In this document: positions 9,044 through 20,071 of the stretch, piece after piece
Position numbering within the stretch: the stretch's first letter is position 1
How the letters are laid out: each line of letters starts with the position of its first letter
From: Symbiodinium natans
Taxonomy: Eukaryota; Sar; Dinophyceae; Suessiales; Symbiodiniaceae
Length of the DNA: 64,000 bases
Direction: 5' to 3'
NCBI GenBank assembly: GCA_905221605.1
Contig: CAJNDS010001469.1
Span: forward strand, 293,501-357,500
The notes under the pieces: generated by a model
What the model saw: only the letters and a program-made list of their open reading frames with translations
The model's database searches: none
What the model was told of the DNA's origin: nothing
Program-made: the position numbers and the translations under genes

Positions 9044-11896
9044 ATGAGTGTCGTGAGCAGCAGCAGCAGCAGCAGCAACAACAGTGGAAGTGGGAGCTCT
9101 AGCAATGAGCCGTGTGACACGTGTGGTCCTGGTCCAGTCTTTGACTGTGACTCGGAAGACTCGAAAGGCTTACATGAAGCTGCAGTTGCAGAGACTGCAA
9201 CGGCGGGCGCGTCGGGAGATACAGGCGACGAGGGCAATCACCCGGACAATGATAGTGGAAGCGCTGGTGACCACATGGATTACTCTCCTGCCTCTTTGGA
9301 GCTGGATACAGAATTGCGGGAGGAGCGACCCACCGACGGCTTTTGTTTGCAGTCTGCAGTCTGCATTTGTTGGAAAATCTATATGTTGACTGCTGACGCT
9401 TGACAGGCTATGTCGTCGACCGCACGACCGGCCCCAGCATCCGATGAAGAACTGCATGCGTGGCCAGACTGGTTCTGCCGGCGGTTATGGGCCACTCCGG
9501 AATGCGGTGCAGACTACAAGCAGAATTTTGCTGATCTCTACAATCACTATGATATATGTGTCTATGACTCATATGCAGGGAGCGGCAACGGTTCTGTCAG
9601 CCTCAAGAAGCAGATGAATGCCTGCGTTCGTGGTGCGGGTTCTTCGGATTCCTTCCTTCCTTAGTTTTGGCAGCTTTCAGCTTTGGTTCAGATATGCAAG
9701 TCTGCTCTTGCCACGCTCCTGCCGATGATTGCTGTGTGTGACCGCTGCAAGGTTTAGAATGGCGGGAGTCGTGTGTGGAGACTCGCGTTGCCATCGAATG
9801 GGATGCCACAGCACAGAAGGTGCTGCGCAACCTTCACAAGGACATCAGAGACATCAGTGTCAATGGAGGGTGCTTTGTCAGGGCATGCTTTCAGAATCAT
9901 GGAGTCGCTGTAGTGTGTAGGCTACTGCGTACGGCTGACCAAACCACAGGACTATTGTCCAAAGCATCTTCTTGGTGACCTGTCGCATTTGGTCACAGCT
10001 GAGTGCAATGCTTTGCTTGATCAGGCCCGTCACCTCACTTTACAAGAACATAACATGGAGTTGGCTGTAACGGATGAGAATGAAAGTGAGCTTCTGGAGA
10101 GAACTGGCAAACTATTGCTTTCACGATATATGGAGATCTTGAAGGTTCCGGAACATTTCGAAAGCAGTAGCCGCTGCCTGATGTGTGAGCAGCCGGTGCC
10201 TGCTGCAAAGGGGGCTCCGCGTCCCAAAAAGAAAAAGGCAAGGCTTGCGGCCACAGAGCTAAGAACTTCGTTGCAGCTTGACAAGGCCAGCCCGGGGTGT
10301 GTACCATGCGCCCATGAAGTCGGTTGCTAGAGGGCCACTTGCGTTGTTTGTGCTTTCCGAAACAGAACAGGCCTGCCCAACGCCACTGGGTGACATCAAC
10401 AGCTTGGCCGTCTTGAAGCCCACGCCGACCGGTTCGAAGAAGAAGCTCACAGCTTTCGTAGCAGGCACAACGTGCACGGATGTTTCAGTTATGGGCGGCA
10501 TGTCTGACTTATTGGCGTTGTCGACTTGTCGTAGTAACAGAGTAACATGTGACACGGGGCATGCAACATCAGGTTGTACGGTTGTAGCTTCGGCCCCTGT
10601 TTTGCTACCCGAGGCAAGCAAGAGAAGCTGGCAGGAGCTTCCTCGAGATATCTGGCAATTTGGATAGGCTGCATTTTGCAGTCGGAACCAGCAGCTTGCC
10701 TGCAGTTGGCTTGCAGGACCAGGACCTTTTGCGTGCTGCGTGGAACTGTCAGCTGTCAGTTGTCAGCTCGAAAGAACTGCAGAAACAATGTCCTGCGTCA
10801 GGATGTGGTGCTTCATGAATGCACCACTGGGTTCGACAGAGACACGTTCCACGAGCTGCTGGGATCGAAGTATGAGGTGCACTCTTGCCCCGTGAACCTG
10901 GGCCCGGACTTTTTGGGCTGGCCCATGACGCGCAAAAGGCTGGCTTCATGACAATGGCATGATAGCATGCCAAACCAAACTGCCACCTGCTCGTTCTGTG
11001 CCGGTCTTTGGTCTGGCCAGGAAGTACACAGTTCTCACGAAACGATCGACCTGCACTCTTGGATTTGACAAGCTTGAGGGCCTCAAGCATCTTCTTTGCA
11101 AGCCAACGCTGTCCCCGTCATGTTTCCAGTGTGCACCACAGGCGGATAGGGACCCGTGACCTGTGACACGGAGCCTGGATAATTTGCACCGGTAGCCAGT
11201 AGCAACTTCGCAGGCCGATGTGGATCGGATGAAAAAGGAAATGGCCGCTCGGGCACGCAAGCCGATGGGGTCTGCGTTCCAGACGCTTCTGGGAGGCGCA
11301 GCCGCTGCGCTCTGTGTGTGTGTGTGGGTGTGTATGTAGTCATGCAGTCCAGCCACAGGTCGCAGGCTGAGGCACAGGACACTGATACGTGCAACTTGCA
11401 GGACAAAAGCCCCTTTACGTTGACGCTTACCGAAAAATTCCGAAGGTGCAGCGGGCCCTTGAGGACCAGAATGCCGTGGTTTACATCAATATTTCGCAGA
11501 ACCCCAACACGAGAGCCACGTTCTCTTCGCGAGCACTCCCGTGTCTGCTTCGTGGATCTTTGATTTGGTGCTTGAGACCGGCAGACTCGATGGAGGCGCC
11601 AGAAGAAAGGCCACTGCTGCCACAGGCCAGACTCGACCGTCAGTCAGTCCATGACCACGAGCGATAGGGTAGCCTGGTAGGCCGCCAGGCCGGGCCCTGT
11701 AGGCGTTCACAACATTAGCCGCCTTGCGCAGGAACACCTGCAGGCGATGGGGGTCACAATCTTCCCGTGGCTGGCCTGCTCGAGCACGTCATATCCACAA
11801 TGGGGGTGGATGCCCAACTCGGGGGCACAACAAAAGAAGATCGCGGGGAATGATGCTAGACTGCACGGCCGTGCAGGGTCACTGTGCAAACCCTAA
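9044..11896 (+). CDS. Divergent cytosine-C5 DNA methyltransferase-like protein (about ten exons)
   Basis: The motif order fits a C5 methyltransferase. The first exon (ATG 9044) is Ser/Asp-rich. The exon at 9407-9625 carries YDSYAGSGNGSVSLKKQ, a motif I-like Gly loop. About 9755-9880 has RVAIEWDATAQKVL (motif II-like). About 10370-10540 has FVAGTTCTDVSVMGG in the place of the catalytic PC loop (Cys kept, Pro replaced by Thr). About 10785-10938 has VVLHECTTGFDRD in the ENV position (Glu kept), then FLGWPMTRKR|KYTVL (RxR motif VIII). About 11401-11560 has NPNTRATFSSRALPCLLRGS, and 11719-11896 has AQEHLQAMGVTIFPW and KKIAGN (motif X). Family knowledge: dinoflagellates carry many such variant proteins. 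Whether this one is an active enzyme is unknown. The stop TAA lies inside a CCCTAAACCC word. Exon edges other than 10938/11021 are approximate, and the first-exon phase did not fit cleanly. Confidence 0.75.
10939..11020 (+). other. GC-AG intron (82 bp) in the methyltransferase-like gene
   Basis: The donor reads AAAAG|GCTGGC and the acceptor GGCCAG|GAAG. Joining restores an AGG Arg codon and a continuous MTRKR-KYTVL motif VIII, so splice ends, phase and protein homology agree. Confidence 0.75.
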
Positions 11897-12443
11897 ACCC
11901 GAAACCCGAATGTTGGACAGTTGTCAGTTGTCCGCTTGTTTTGTTTGCTGTTGGCTTTCGTTCTTTTGTGTATGTTTAAGTTTACATCTAAGAATCTAAG
12001 TCTAAGTCTAAGTCTAAGGCAATGCACGCTGCTTGTGTTGGCAGCATATGGCTGTTGGTGCTCAGTACTCTCCGCTTCCATGGATCCGATGATGACGGTG
12101 ACGGTGATCAACGTCCAGGGGAGTCAAGAGAGTGCCTGTGAGTGATTCCAGATCCTGTAGCGACAGTCAGTCTCTGAGAGTCTCAGTCTACTAGAAGCTG
12201 AGTGACTGAGTGTGCAGCGGGCTTGACTTGATGCAGCTGGGAAACAGTTTGGGTTTGACTTGATGTTGCCGGTTGTCTGAGTAGTTGTCTGTCTTGACGG
12301 TCAGTCGGCCTTAGTCTATGTGACATGTGACGTCCGTGACGTGGTTCATCTTTCAAAGTCGAGTCAGAGCTGTCGCGGTAGCAGTAGCAGTTGTAGTTTG
12401 TGACATCTGTGTGTGGTTCTGGTGTGGCATTGCGCGTGTGCCA
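11897..12443 (+). other. Intergenic: no gene seen
   Basis: It begins in a short CCCTAAACCC/GAAACCCG stretch, then TCTAAG repeats at 11990-12020 and GTCAG/CTGAG-rich simple sequence. No convincing exon. The promoter of the next gene would lie here; dinoflagellate core promoters have no reliable TATA signature and none was seen. Confidence 0.45.
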
Positions 12444-15400
12444 ATGTCACATCAATGTGCTGCCGCCGGGTGCTCCTCTGACGCCTCGTCAGTTGTCCAC
12501 AACAAGAAGGGTGGGGGCGACGGGGGCGGAGAAGGAGAACAATCTTCACTGCATTTCTGCAAGCAACACACCGCCTTCGCTCGTGCAATGCGCAACCAAG
12601 CCCAACGTGGAGGCCTGATGCACGAGTGTGCGAAGATGACGAACGAAGAGAAGGCGGAGTACCTGAGTCTGTTCAAGCTTTTCTGTGAGCAGTTTCTTGG
12701 CTTGCGATGTTTCCAACGGAATCCCACGTGCTTGTGTGCAGTGTGCGCAGTACTCGGCACGGTGGCACCACGTCTTTGTTGCTTGGCATTATGCTTTTTT
12801 TTCTGGAGCCCAGGAAGCCCGTGACCGTGACCGGCCAAAATGATGAACAGGCGAATGAATGAGGACGCCCGCCCGCCGTGACAACGCAGATCTGAGTTGC
12901 AGTCGCAGTAGCGGCCTCAAGGCCGGCAGTCAGAGTTGACTGACTGTACTGCAGATTTTGTCAGACGTGTGATGGTGGTGGTGGCTCGCCAGTGACATGA
13001 TACGTGTAAAGAAAAATGGCCTGGCTGAACTGCTGAGCCTGGCTGTCGGCCCATGGCGGCCCATATCCGGCAGCGTTGAGTTGAGTTCAGTGGAGCGTTG
13101 AGCCATGCCGTGCCTTTGCGTTGCATCGCATGCATTCGATTGCTATTTTCTGCCCTCAAACTCAAACCGATCTAGGTGTGGGACCGTTGCGAGGCTGCTT
13201 TCCCTTGCGAATTGTCGAGGGGTAGCAGCGGGCAACTGGTGCAGGAAGCGCCAGGTGCTTCAGCCGGCCTGCGCCCGCTTCTTTTTCCGACTTTGTGGTG
13301 CCCGAGCTAGAGGCCTCAGAGGCCTCGTGGCCGGCGCCGGTGCCCCGCCCCAGCTGCCTCAGCTTTGGGCTCATGTCGTGCCGATGCGCTGCGTGCGCTG
13401 CCGATGCTTCGGTTGTCAAGACTTGCCCTGGGTCTACGACTACGAGCCTTGCTTTCTGCACCCGACATGCTGGCCGCCGTCGAGCCTGGCATGATCAAGC
13501 CAACAAGGCCGGCATGTTGCAGGACTTGCAGGAGCTTGAGGTCGCAGATCCGGCGCGGTATCTGACGGCGTTCATCACATTCTGTGATGGGCAGCCGGAG
13601 ATTCCTGGTCTGAAAAAGCAATATGTTGTTGCGCGCCATCTTACATCTTCGTCTCCGACTTCGTTTCTTTTGCATCTCCATTGGCCCATTGGTTGTTTTG
13701 TTTTGTGTGCAATATGCAACCCCAGGAATGCCACAAAGCGTGGGCGCAAGAAAACGGAGGACAAGCAGCAGTACGACTTTGCAGAGCTGTTGCATTCGCA
13801 GCGGCTTGCCTGACATCTACGAGTTTACGACAGTCTACGAGTCTACAAGGCTACGGCTACGAGTCTAGACGATTCGTTCGAGGGCCCAGTCCGCCCAGTG
13901 TCACGTTGCCGTTGCTATATGATGTCTGTGACACATCGCTCTGCTCTCAGGTCGGCGGGTGTGCGCGAGTCCAAGGACATCAAGTGCAGGCAAATGGCCT
14001 ACGAAGATTTCATGGATTTCTTCCAGAAAGATGCGCCGTCATGGCTGAGTGCTTGGGCGGCAACCTACCTGCTGGTGTGACAGTGTGACTTATGACCAGT
14101 GACTTGTCACCAGGTTGTCTTTTGACACCCGTGCTGCCGTGCTGCTTGCCCACCCATGCCAATGCGACTTGCAGGTATAGTGACTGTGGGTCGTGGGTCG
14201 GTTCTGACTCAGGATTGAACAAGGGCCAAGCCAAAGACAAATGGAAGCAGGATCTGAAGAATCCGCACATCAAGAAGACGAAGATGACACGTCTGGCGAC
14301 GGGTGAGAAGGCAAGATCTGCTTACTCGCACTTGACCTGGCGGCCTGCTTGCTTGCTGACTTAGCAAGTAATATGGATGAGCCTCCGTCTTCTTTGTCTG
14401 AGGTGACCGTCATGTATGTTCCCTTGCCGGCCGAGTTGGTGGTTAGCGAGTTTCAGGATGTGTGCTGTGCATTTCTGCTAGTCGGTGCTGCGAGGGTTGC
14501 CTTATTGTACTGTTGCAATGCTGCAAACCCTAAACCCTGAACCGCCTGAACCTTGAAGCCCGGCCCGGAACCCTAAACCGCCTAAACCCTAAACCCTATG
14601 CCTAAACCGCCTAAACCCTAAACACGTTGCCAGGAAGGAAAGATTTCAATGGATCGTAAAACTGTGGGCAAGAATGACGCGGCCGTGGAGAAGTTGAACC
14701 GTGCGGCCACCGCGGCGTCTCGCTCGCTTATGGGCGACAACAGCACCTTGCTCACCACGATTACGACCCATGACCCATGATTCAAGTTGATGCAATCAAA
14801 TTAGCTACATAATCCGTTTCAATCGAAAATTGGCAGGCATCTCCTTCGATTTGGGGCTGAGTGTAGATGACGTGGCGCATCCCCGGCTGGTGTCTGATGC
14901 TGGCGGTACAGAGCTGCGGCCAGCGTCTGGCATGTGTGATGAAAACCCGCGGTATGGAGCAGCCGCGCCCAATGCGAAGGCCAAGGCCAAGGCCAAAGCT
15001 GGAGCTCGCAAATTCTCATGCCCCTTTGACCGCACATGTTCCAACACAGCCACCATGCCATGTACTTGTGACGTGTGTCTCAGAGCTAAGGTGTTGTCGT
15101 GGCTTCCTCGTCCCTCAGAACGTCTACGATGAGGCAGTACAACCAGACGTTCAAGTCGCTCGTGGATGCAGTGGCAGGGGCGCAGAAGGTGATGAAGGAC
15201 ACCGACGCCCAGGTTGAGAAGGGCGAGGCCGAGGATGTGCGTGACGACCCAATGTATCAGGAGATGAGCAGTCGCCTGCAGATCGCCGCTCTGTCAAATT
15301 CTGTCAGTCTTGGCCGATGGCCGATGGGCCGCCGTAGAGTGAGTGTGTTGCTGGAGCAGTTTTACGTCCATGCTATGCCCTGTTGTGTTCCGAGACCTTA

Positions 15401-16269
15401 GGCTCTGAAAGCTTTGGGACTTCAGAAAGGCGACAACCCCAAGGGCTTGACGACGGCGGACGTTCCAACCTTGGACAAACAGGCCATGGACGCGGTGGAA
15501 AAAGAACTTGCGGATCTGTGCGCCAAGGACACGTATCTTGAGGAGCAGATGGGAACGGCAGGCCTTGAAGGACCGCTTTGTTTCGCAAGGGTGACAGCCC
15601 TGCGTAGCAAGACGGACCTCCTCGGGTCCGTAGACGCAGTCGAAGCGCATTTCAGCCAAGCGGTGCAGGGCATGGTGATGCTCGGCGCTGTGGCTGGGGC
15701 GCTGAGTACCGCGTCGCGCACGTACGTGAGTACAGCTGCGGCCCTGAAGGCGGCCAAAAAGAAGGAGCGACAAGCGCTCGAGAAAGAGCGACTTCGCCTC
15801 GAGAGGGACCAAGAGAAAGATGCTGAGAAGCTGCGCAAGCTCCAGGAGAAACTAGACACCAACGCGGACGCTGAAAACGGCTCAGATGGAGATCCGAAAC
15901 GCCTCTCTGTGGGCAGCAGCAGTGCCCCCCCCTCAGGCAAGAAGCGCCGAGCTCCTGCGCACGCGGCGTTTGCAAACACGGACCCGTCAGTTCTCTCCTC
16001 AAGTTGGGGCCCAGACGCGCCAGTCAGCGTGGTGGATACAATTGTGCCGTGGTTGCAGTGGCCGTTGTGGTGCTGTTGGGATATGCCTCGTCGCATCGTT
16101 CTCCCTGACATTCTGACATGATCATGAGCAGTATATGAATAATGGATTGAATGTCAGTAAACTCTGCGAGATCAGGCCGCGGCAATGAACGTGATGATGG
16201 AAGGTGAGCCAGTGGTGGCGCGTCTGCGCCGAGGACACATGAAGAAGACCATGGAGGCATCTTGACTGA

Positions 16270-16311
<42 letters not shown>

Positions 16312-18704
16312 GTCTGTCTGTCTGTCTGTCTGTTTGTGTGGGTGAGTGGGGTGCCACCCAGTACTCAGAGACTGAGAGACTCAGAGCGGCAGTCGTCGTG
16401 TTGCATTGTTGCATTGCTGAGTACAGCAACGCTGACGGCGACATGGGGTTGGAAGCCAAAGAAATTGGCCAAATGAACACGAACATCTTGCATGCGGTGA
16501 AGACCTTCAATGGCCAGCTGTCGCAAGCGTTCAAGGCGCTGTCGCTGCTGCCTCTGTTGCGGGCCTAGGCCGCTTTAGGCCTAAATTAAACCCCAAGGCC
16601 GCCAAGCCCCCCAAGCCCCAAGCCCTCACGCTAAGCTCAGGACTCAGGAGCCAGGAGCTCTCTACAGAAGCCTAAGCCGCGTAAGTCGCCTAAGCCCTAA
16701 GCCTAAACCGTTTAGCCTAAACCTAAACCTAAACCCTAAACCGCCTAAACCGAAACCCTAAATGCGATGCAGGCGGAGTCCGGCGATGTGAGGCAGATGC
16801 TGCCAATGGATGATCAAGGGCCCTCACTGTATTTGAACTGGGCTATCTGCGCGGAAAAGCAGATCCAGGAGGCGCTCAAGGAGAAGCGTGCTGCGTGTTG
16901 AGTCTGAGTTCTGTCATGTCTGTTATGTTCGATGGGTTACATGACGTGGTAGTGGCGTGCAAGCTCGTGGTGTTGCTGAACTGCTTTGCCAGTTGCCTTC
17001 AGGACACGTTTGGCTATGAAGCTTTTCAAAAATCGAATGGTGTTGGCGTCGTGCTTGATGTCATGGCTGACCAGAACCCAGCCTTGGAGGACTGGTAGCT
17101 GGTAACTCAACGTTGTTCCTGTCCTAAGTCCAAAAGAGAAGGAGCGAACTCACAGTGGCTCTGGCAATATAACGGTATCGACGGTCGAATCGCACCGTCA
17201 CCGTAGCCGTAGCAGTAACTGCAGTAATAATGTCATTGCCAGTACCTAGTGCTTGCCATTGCCCATTGCCGCAATTGCCACGAGGAGCATATCCAGACCT
17301 TGCGATATCCTTGCTTCGTTGGGGAAAAGGAGAGCAACATCCACTCCGGGCTATCCCCTGGCGGCGTTGCCACGGTCACTTATCAGGCCGGGTGGCTGGG
17401 CCAGGCCGTCGACACTTCAGGCTTTGCACGTGTGAGTGTGCGTCGGGTCGTGCTGTGAGTTAGCGTTTAGCAGCCATCCGTTGCAACAGTCTTCAACGCC
17501 CCGACCCCGGCCCTGACCCTTCTCCCAAATCCCAAACCGAAAGAAGCATTTCTTGTCAGCCCATGGGTGTGCGCAGGTGCAGGGAACAAGACGATTCTCC
17601 ATCAGCCCAGTGGCCCACGTTCTTCAAGCAGTGCCAGCCACCTCATCGTCCTCCAGTGTGTCCTTTACAGAATGCATTCAACATTACGCCCGGCTGACGC
17701 CAAAGCTAGCAGAAGAACACAAGATCGTGGTACGCACCGGTGCCTTAATGCCTGGTCACGCGGCTGCAGTTTAAAGGCCTTGAGCCTTGAGACTCATGAC
17801 TCGTGACCCTGCGCCGTGTCAATGCCATGTTGCAATGCGTCCGTGACCGTGAGAGTGAGAGTGTGAACTGTGAACAGCGGCGAATTGCTGTGCTATTGCA
17901 AATGGCAACCAGTCAGTAGAAACCAGTTTTGAAACACAACAAAAAAGGTGACGTCATGTTCCTGCCTGTGGGCATGTTCATGGTCAGCAAGACGCACAAC
18001 GAGAGCAACATCAGCCTCCGAATGTCTTGCCCGTATGTTCATCGAGAGACCGATTTCGATGCCGTTTGCGATGCCTTGGGGAAATGTTTGACAGAGATGC
18101 CACAGACACTTGCTTGTGCATTAGTTGGTCGTCTGATTCGTGTTTCAACTTTGCCAAATCTGATCGCTGTCGCGGTTGGGTCTTGGGTCGGTTTGGGAGT
18201 TGTGTTGGGCCCAGGTTGGCTCCTTCCCGAAGCCTCGCTGAGCATCTTCGTGCGATGACACAAGCAGCGTTTCAGGAGCAGAGAAAGCAACCGCCGCCGG
18301 CAGAGGATGAAGAGGGCAACGAGTCTGAGGCTGAGACTGACGCTGATGCCAGTGAGCAGTCTGGCTCTGACTCTGATCCAGAATTGCGCAAAGACAAGGG
18401 TAGTGACACGGAGGTGGAAGAAGAAGGTGAACGTGGGAAAGAGGAAGAGGCTGAAAACAAGTCTAGAACCCCGGTGCTCGAGCTGGACTACACAGACGCG
18501 GGCTTGATGAAAGGCCCGCCAACACTGCCGAACGCCGACAGTCCCTCCGTTTTCGGCGACTTCTTTCTGGATGAGCGGTACTGCCTCACGCACGAGATCA
18601 AGCGCGCCAAGATGCATCCTCTTTTCGCAGAGTACCTGCCGAGCGTCCTCGCAGACGTAGACGAGGAGGACTATGAGTTTCCTGTACTGGCGTTGGCGCT
18701 TTGA
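12444..18704 (+). CDS. Long multi-exon gene with tandem Cys/His modules, unrecognised
   Basis: The start chosen is ATG 12444 (MSHQCAAAGCSSDAS). Exon 1 (to ~12690) and the exon at ~13365-13620 encode similar modules: CAA-C-DAS, a variable linker, SLxFCxxH, RA-QA-G, then an acidic helix ending in FxxFC. These look zinc-binding. Later exon candidates are ~13725-13813 (ATKRGRKKTEDKQQYDFAEL), ~13950-14080, ~14210-14310, 14634-~14755, 14837-~15075, ~15117-15300, 15402-~16030 (a long exon with a Lys/Glu coiled coil KKKERQALEKERLRLERD, then KKRR), ~16430-16560, ~16770-16890, ~17000-17097, ~17250-17450, ~17575-17770, ~17945-18110 and ~18250-18704 (acidic, then DLDERYC-like FFLDERYCLTHEIKRAK, stop 18702-18704). 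Several exons resemble, from memory, parts of large uncharacterised dinoflagellate proteins. It could be two adjacent genes. Confidence 0.55.
14524..14632 (+). repeat. CCCTAAACCG-type telomere-like repeat inside an intron
   Basis: Degenerate CCCTAAACC/GCCTAAAC units run to within about 10 bases of the acceptor GTTGCCAG that opens the exon at 14634. The repeat therefore sits in the polypyrimidine-tract position of a 3' splice site. Confidence 0.8.
16271..16340 (+). repeat. TC then TGTC microsatellite
   Basis: About 18 CT units followed by about six GTCT/TGTC units, lying between two exon candidates of the long gene. Confidence 0.9.
16575..16766 (+). repeat. Second intronic telomere-like repeat
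   Basis: GCCTAAACC, CCCTAAACCG and CCAAGCCCC words fill the intron and end in CCGAAACCCTAAATGCGATGCAG, the acceptor of the next exon candidate (AESGDVRQMLPMDDQG). It is the second intron of the same gene with this arrangement. Confidence 0.8.
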
Positions 18705-18857
18705 ATTTTAATATAGGTCAATTAGTACGTTACGGTCACGGTCAGTTCAGACTCAGGGACGCACCAGTCACTAGGCCCAGCAGCTTCACCTCAGCACCGC
18801 ATCACCTGTCAAGCTGCACTGGCGCTGTCTGTTTGTCACCGTCAGTTCGCCTCTCAG

Positions 18858-19579
18858 GTTCGGCGACCCCTCCGGCGATTGCCTCGCAGATTTGGAGCAC
18901 TTTTGCGAATGGTTGCAACGTCGCACCGGTGTGATCAAGGCTCGTGGTCGTGGCGCTAGTGCTGGTCCTGTTTACTGGCAGTGTGCTTGGTTCGTGGGGC
19001 AACCGCCAGGCCCACCAACCAAAGGCAAAGCCAAGCGCTGCTCCCGAAGACAGTGCTGCCAGTGCTGCCCCTCTGATCCCGACGACCGGGACCGGAGCCG
19101 GAGCCCCGAGGATGGAGGAGATGGAGAAGCCGGAGAAGGCAACAGTTCTCCTGGCAGCTATCCTTGTGTGCTGTGCTGTTGTGACTGTAATGCATCGCTG
19201 TGTGGCAGTATGGTAGACGGTAGAAGCACGTGGCAAGGGTGGCGGTGAGGAAGCTGCTGCTGCTGGAGTTGATGATGAAGCCGACAGGGAAGTCAGGTCC
19301 GAGACGTCGCAGGACACGCTCGAAGGACATTTGGCGGAGCTAATGGAGCAGGTGGAGCAGCAAGCGTGGTTGCCGCAGGCCGGCACAAGCCCCATCAGTC
19401 GGCACGACTTGACGTGGCTCAATTTTTGTGTGAGCCAGTCTGAGCCAGCAGAAAGAAGTTTGAGTGTGAGCCAGTGGTTCCCGGCCAGAGGAAGCCGCGA
19501 CGGTGATCGGGGCGGAGACTCCTGTGACAGGGGAGACAATGCAGAACGAGGCCGCGGTGGCAGAGCATTAGGGCTATAG
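18858..19579 (+). CDS. Membrane-segment protein exons preceding the tandem array, unrecognised
   Basis: After the acceptor CCTCTCAG a frame reads FGDPSGDCLADLEHFCEWLQ. From about 18944 an adjacent frame encodes a strongly hydrophobic segment (VVVALVLVLFTGSVLGSW), a Pro/Ala-rich linker, MEEMEKPEKA and a second hydrophobic run (TVLLAAILVCCAVV). The exon at ~19208-19579 gives an acidic helix (TSQDTLEGHLAELMEQVEQQ) ending in an RG-rich tail and TAG. Exon joins are not fixed, and the frame change near 18940 needs an unseen intron or an indel. The pattern of membrane segment, charged stalk and repeated module continues into the array downstream, suggesting one gene family or one gene. Confidence 0.4.
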
Positions 19580-19754
19580 GCTATAGGCTCTCTCATGGTA
19601 CTTATTCACCAAATATACCTGTACTATAACCCACTTAGGTGCCCTAATATGATCGAATCATAAGTACAGCGCAGTTTCATTGGTCTTTTTTTGTGCCGTG
19701 AACTTCCAACTAGGGTAAGGACAAGTACTGTGGTGTGTGTGTGTGTGTATTCTA

Positions 19755-19916
19755 CGGAATTCTGCTGCTAGCCTTTACTGTTCTCTTGTCACTTGCCCGC
19801 AAGGAGAGGTCCGGTGAGCAGCCTAACGTCCTTCCCAGTGCCGCTCTGGCGCCAGAAGATGACACGCAGGCGACGGAGGCCTGCCGCATTGTCAGTGGTG
19901 TTGAGCCAGGGTAGGT
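19755..19916 (+). CDS. Exon resembling the array unit: membrane segment plus PSAA..TQA stalk
   Basis: The frame reads ILLLAFTVLLSLARKERSGE, then QPNVLPSAALAPEDDTQAT, and stops at TAG 19914-19916. The second part lines up with the repeated unit downstream (QPTDVPSAAVEMPEARAETQA), so this looks like a diverged single copy of the amplified exon. A GT microsatellite precedes it at 19732-19748. Confidence 0.4.
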
Positions 19917-20071
19917 AGTGGTGAACGGACGCGACCCGATTGAGGCATGCGTGCTTAGTGTTTGTACTCGCGCTGCTGCGGTCCGCAGTGTGAAACATGT
20001 GGAGTCAATGTTGTCACTGTTGCTTGCGTTCACTCGTTCACTTGTCCACCCTGAAAGGAAGCTAGCAAGCC

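Noticed and set aside
10030-10620. Minus-strand frames over the methyltransferase-like gene
   Set aside because: They overlap the plus-strand exons that carry ordered methyltransferase motifs and have no support of their own.
15422-16111. Long minus-strand Ser/Arg-rich frame
   Set aside because: Antisense shadow of the Lys/Glu coiled-coil exon on the plus strand, which has splice context and neighbouring exons.
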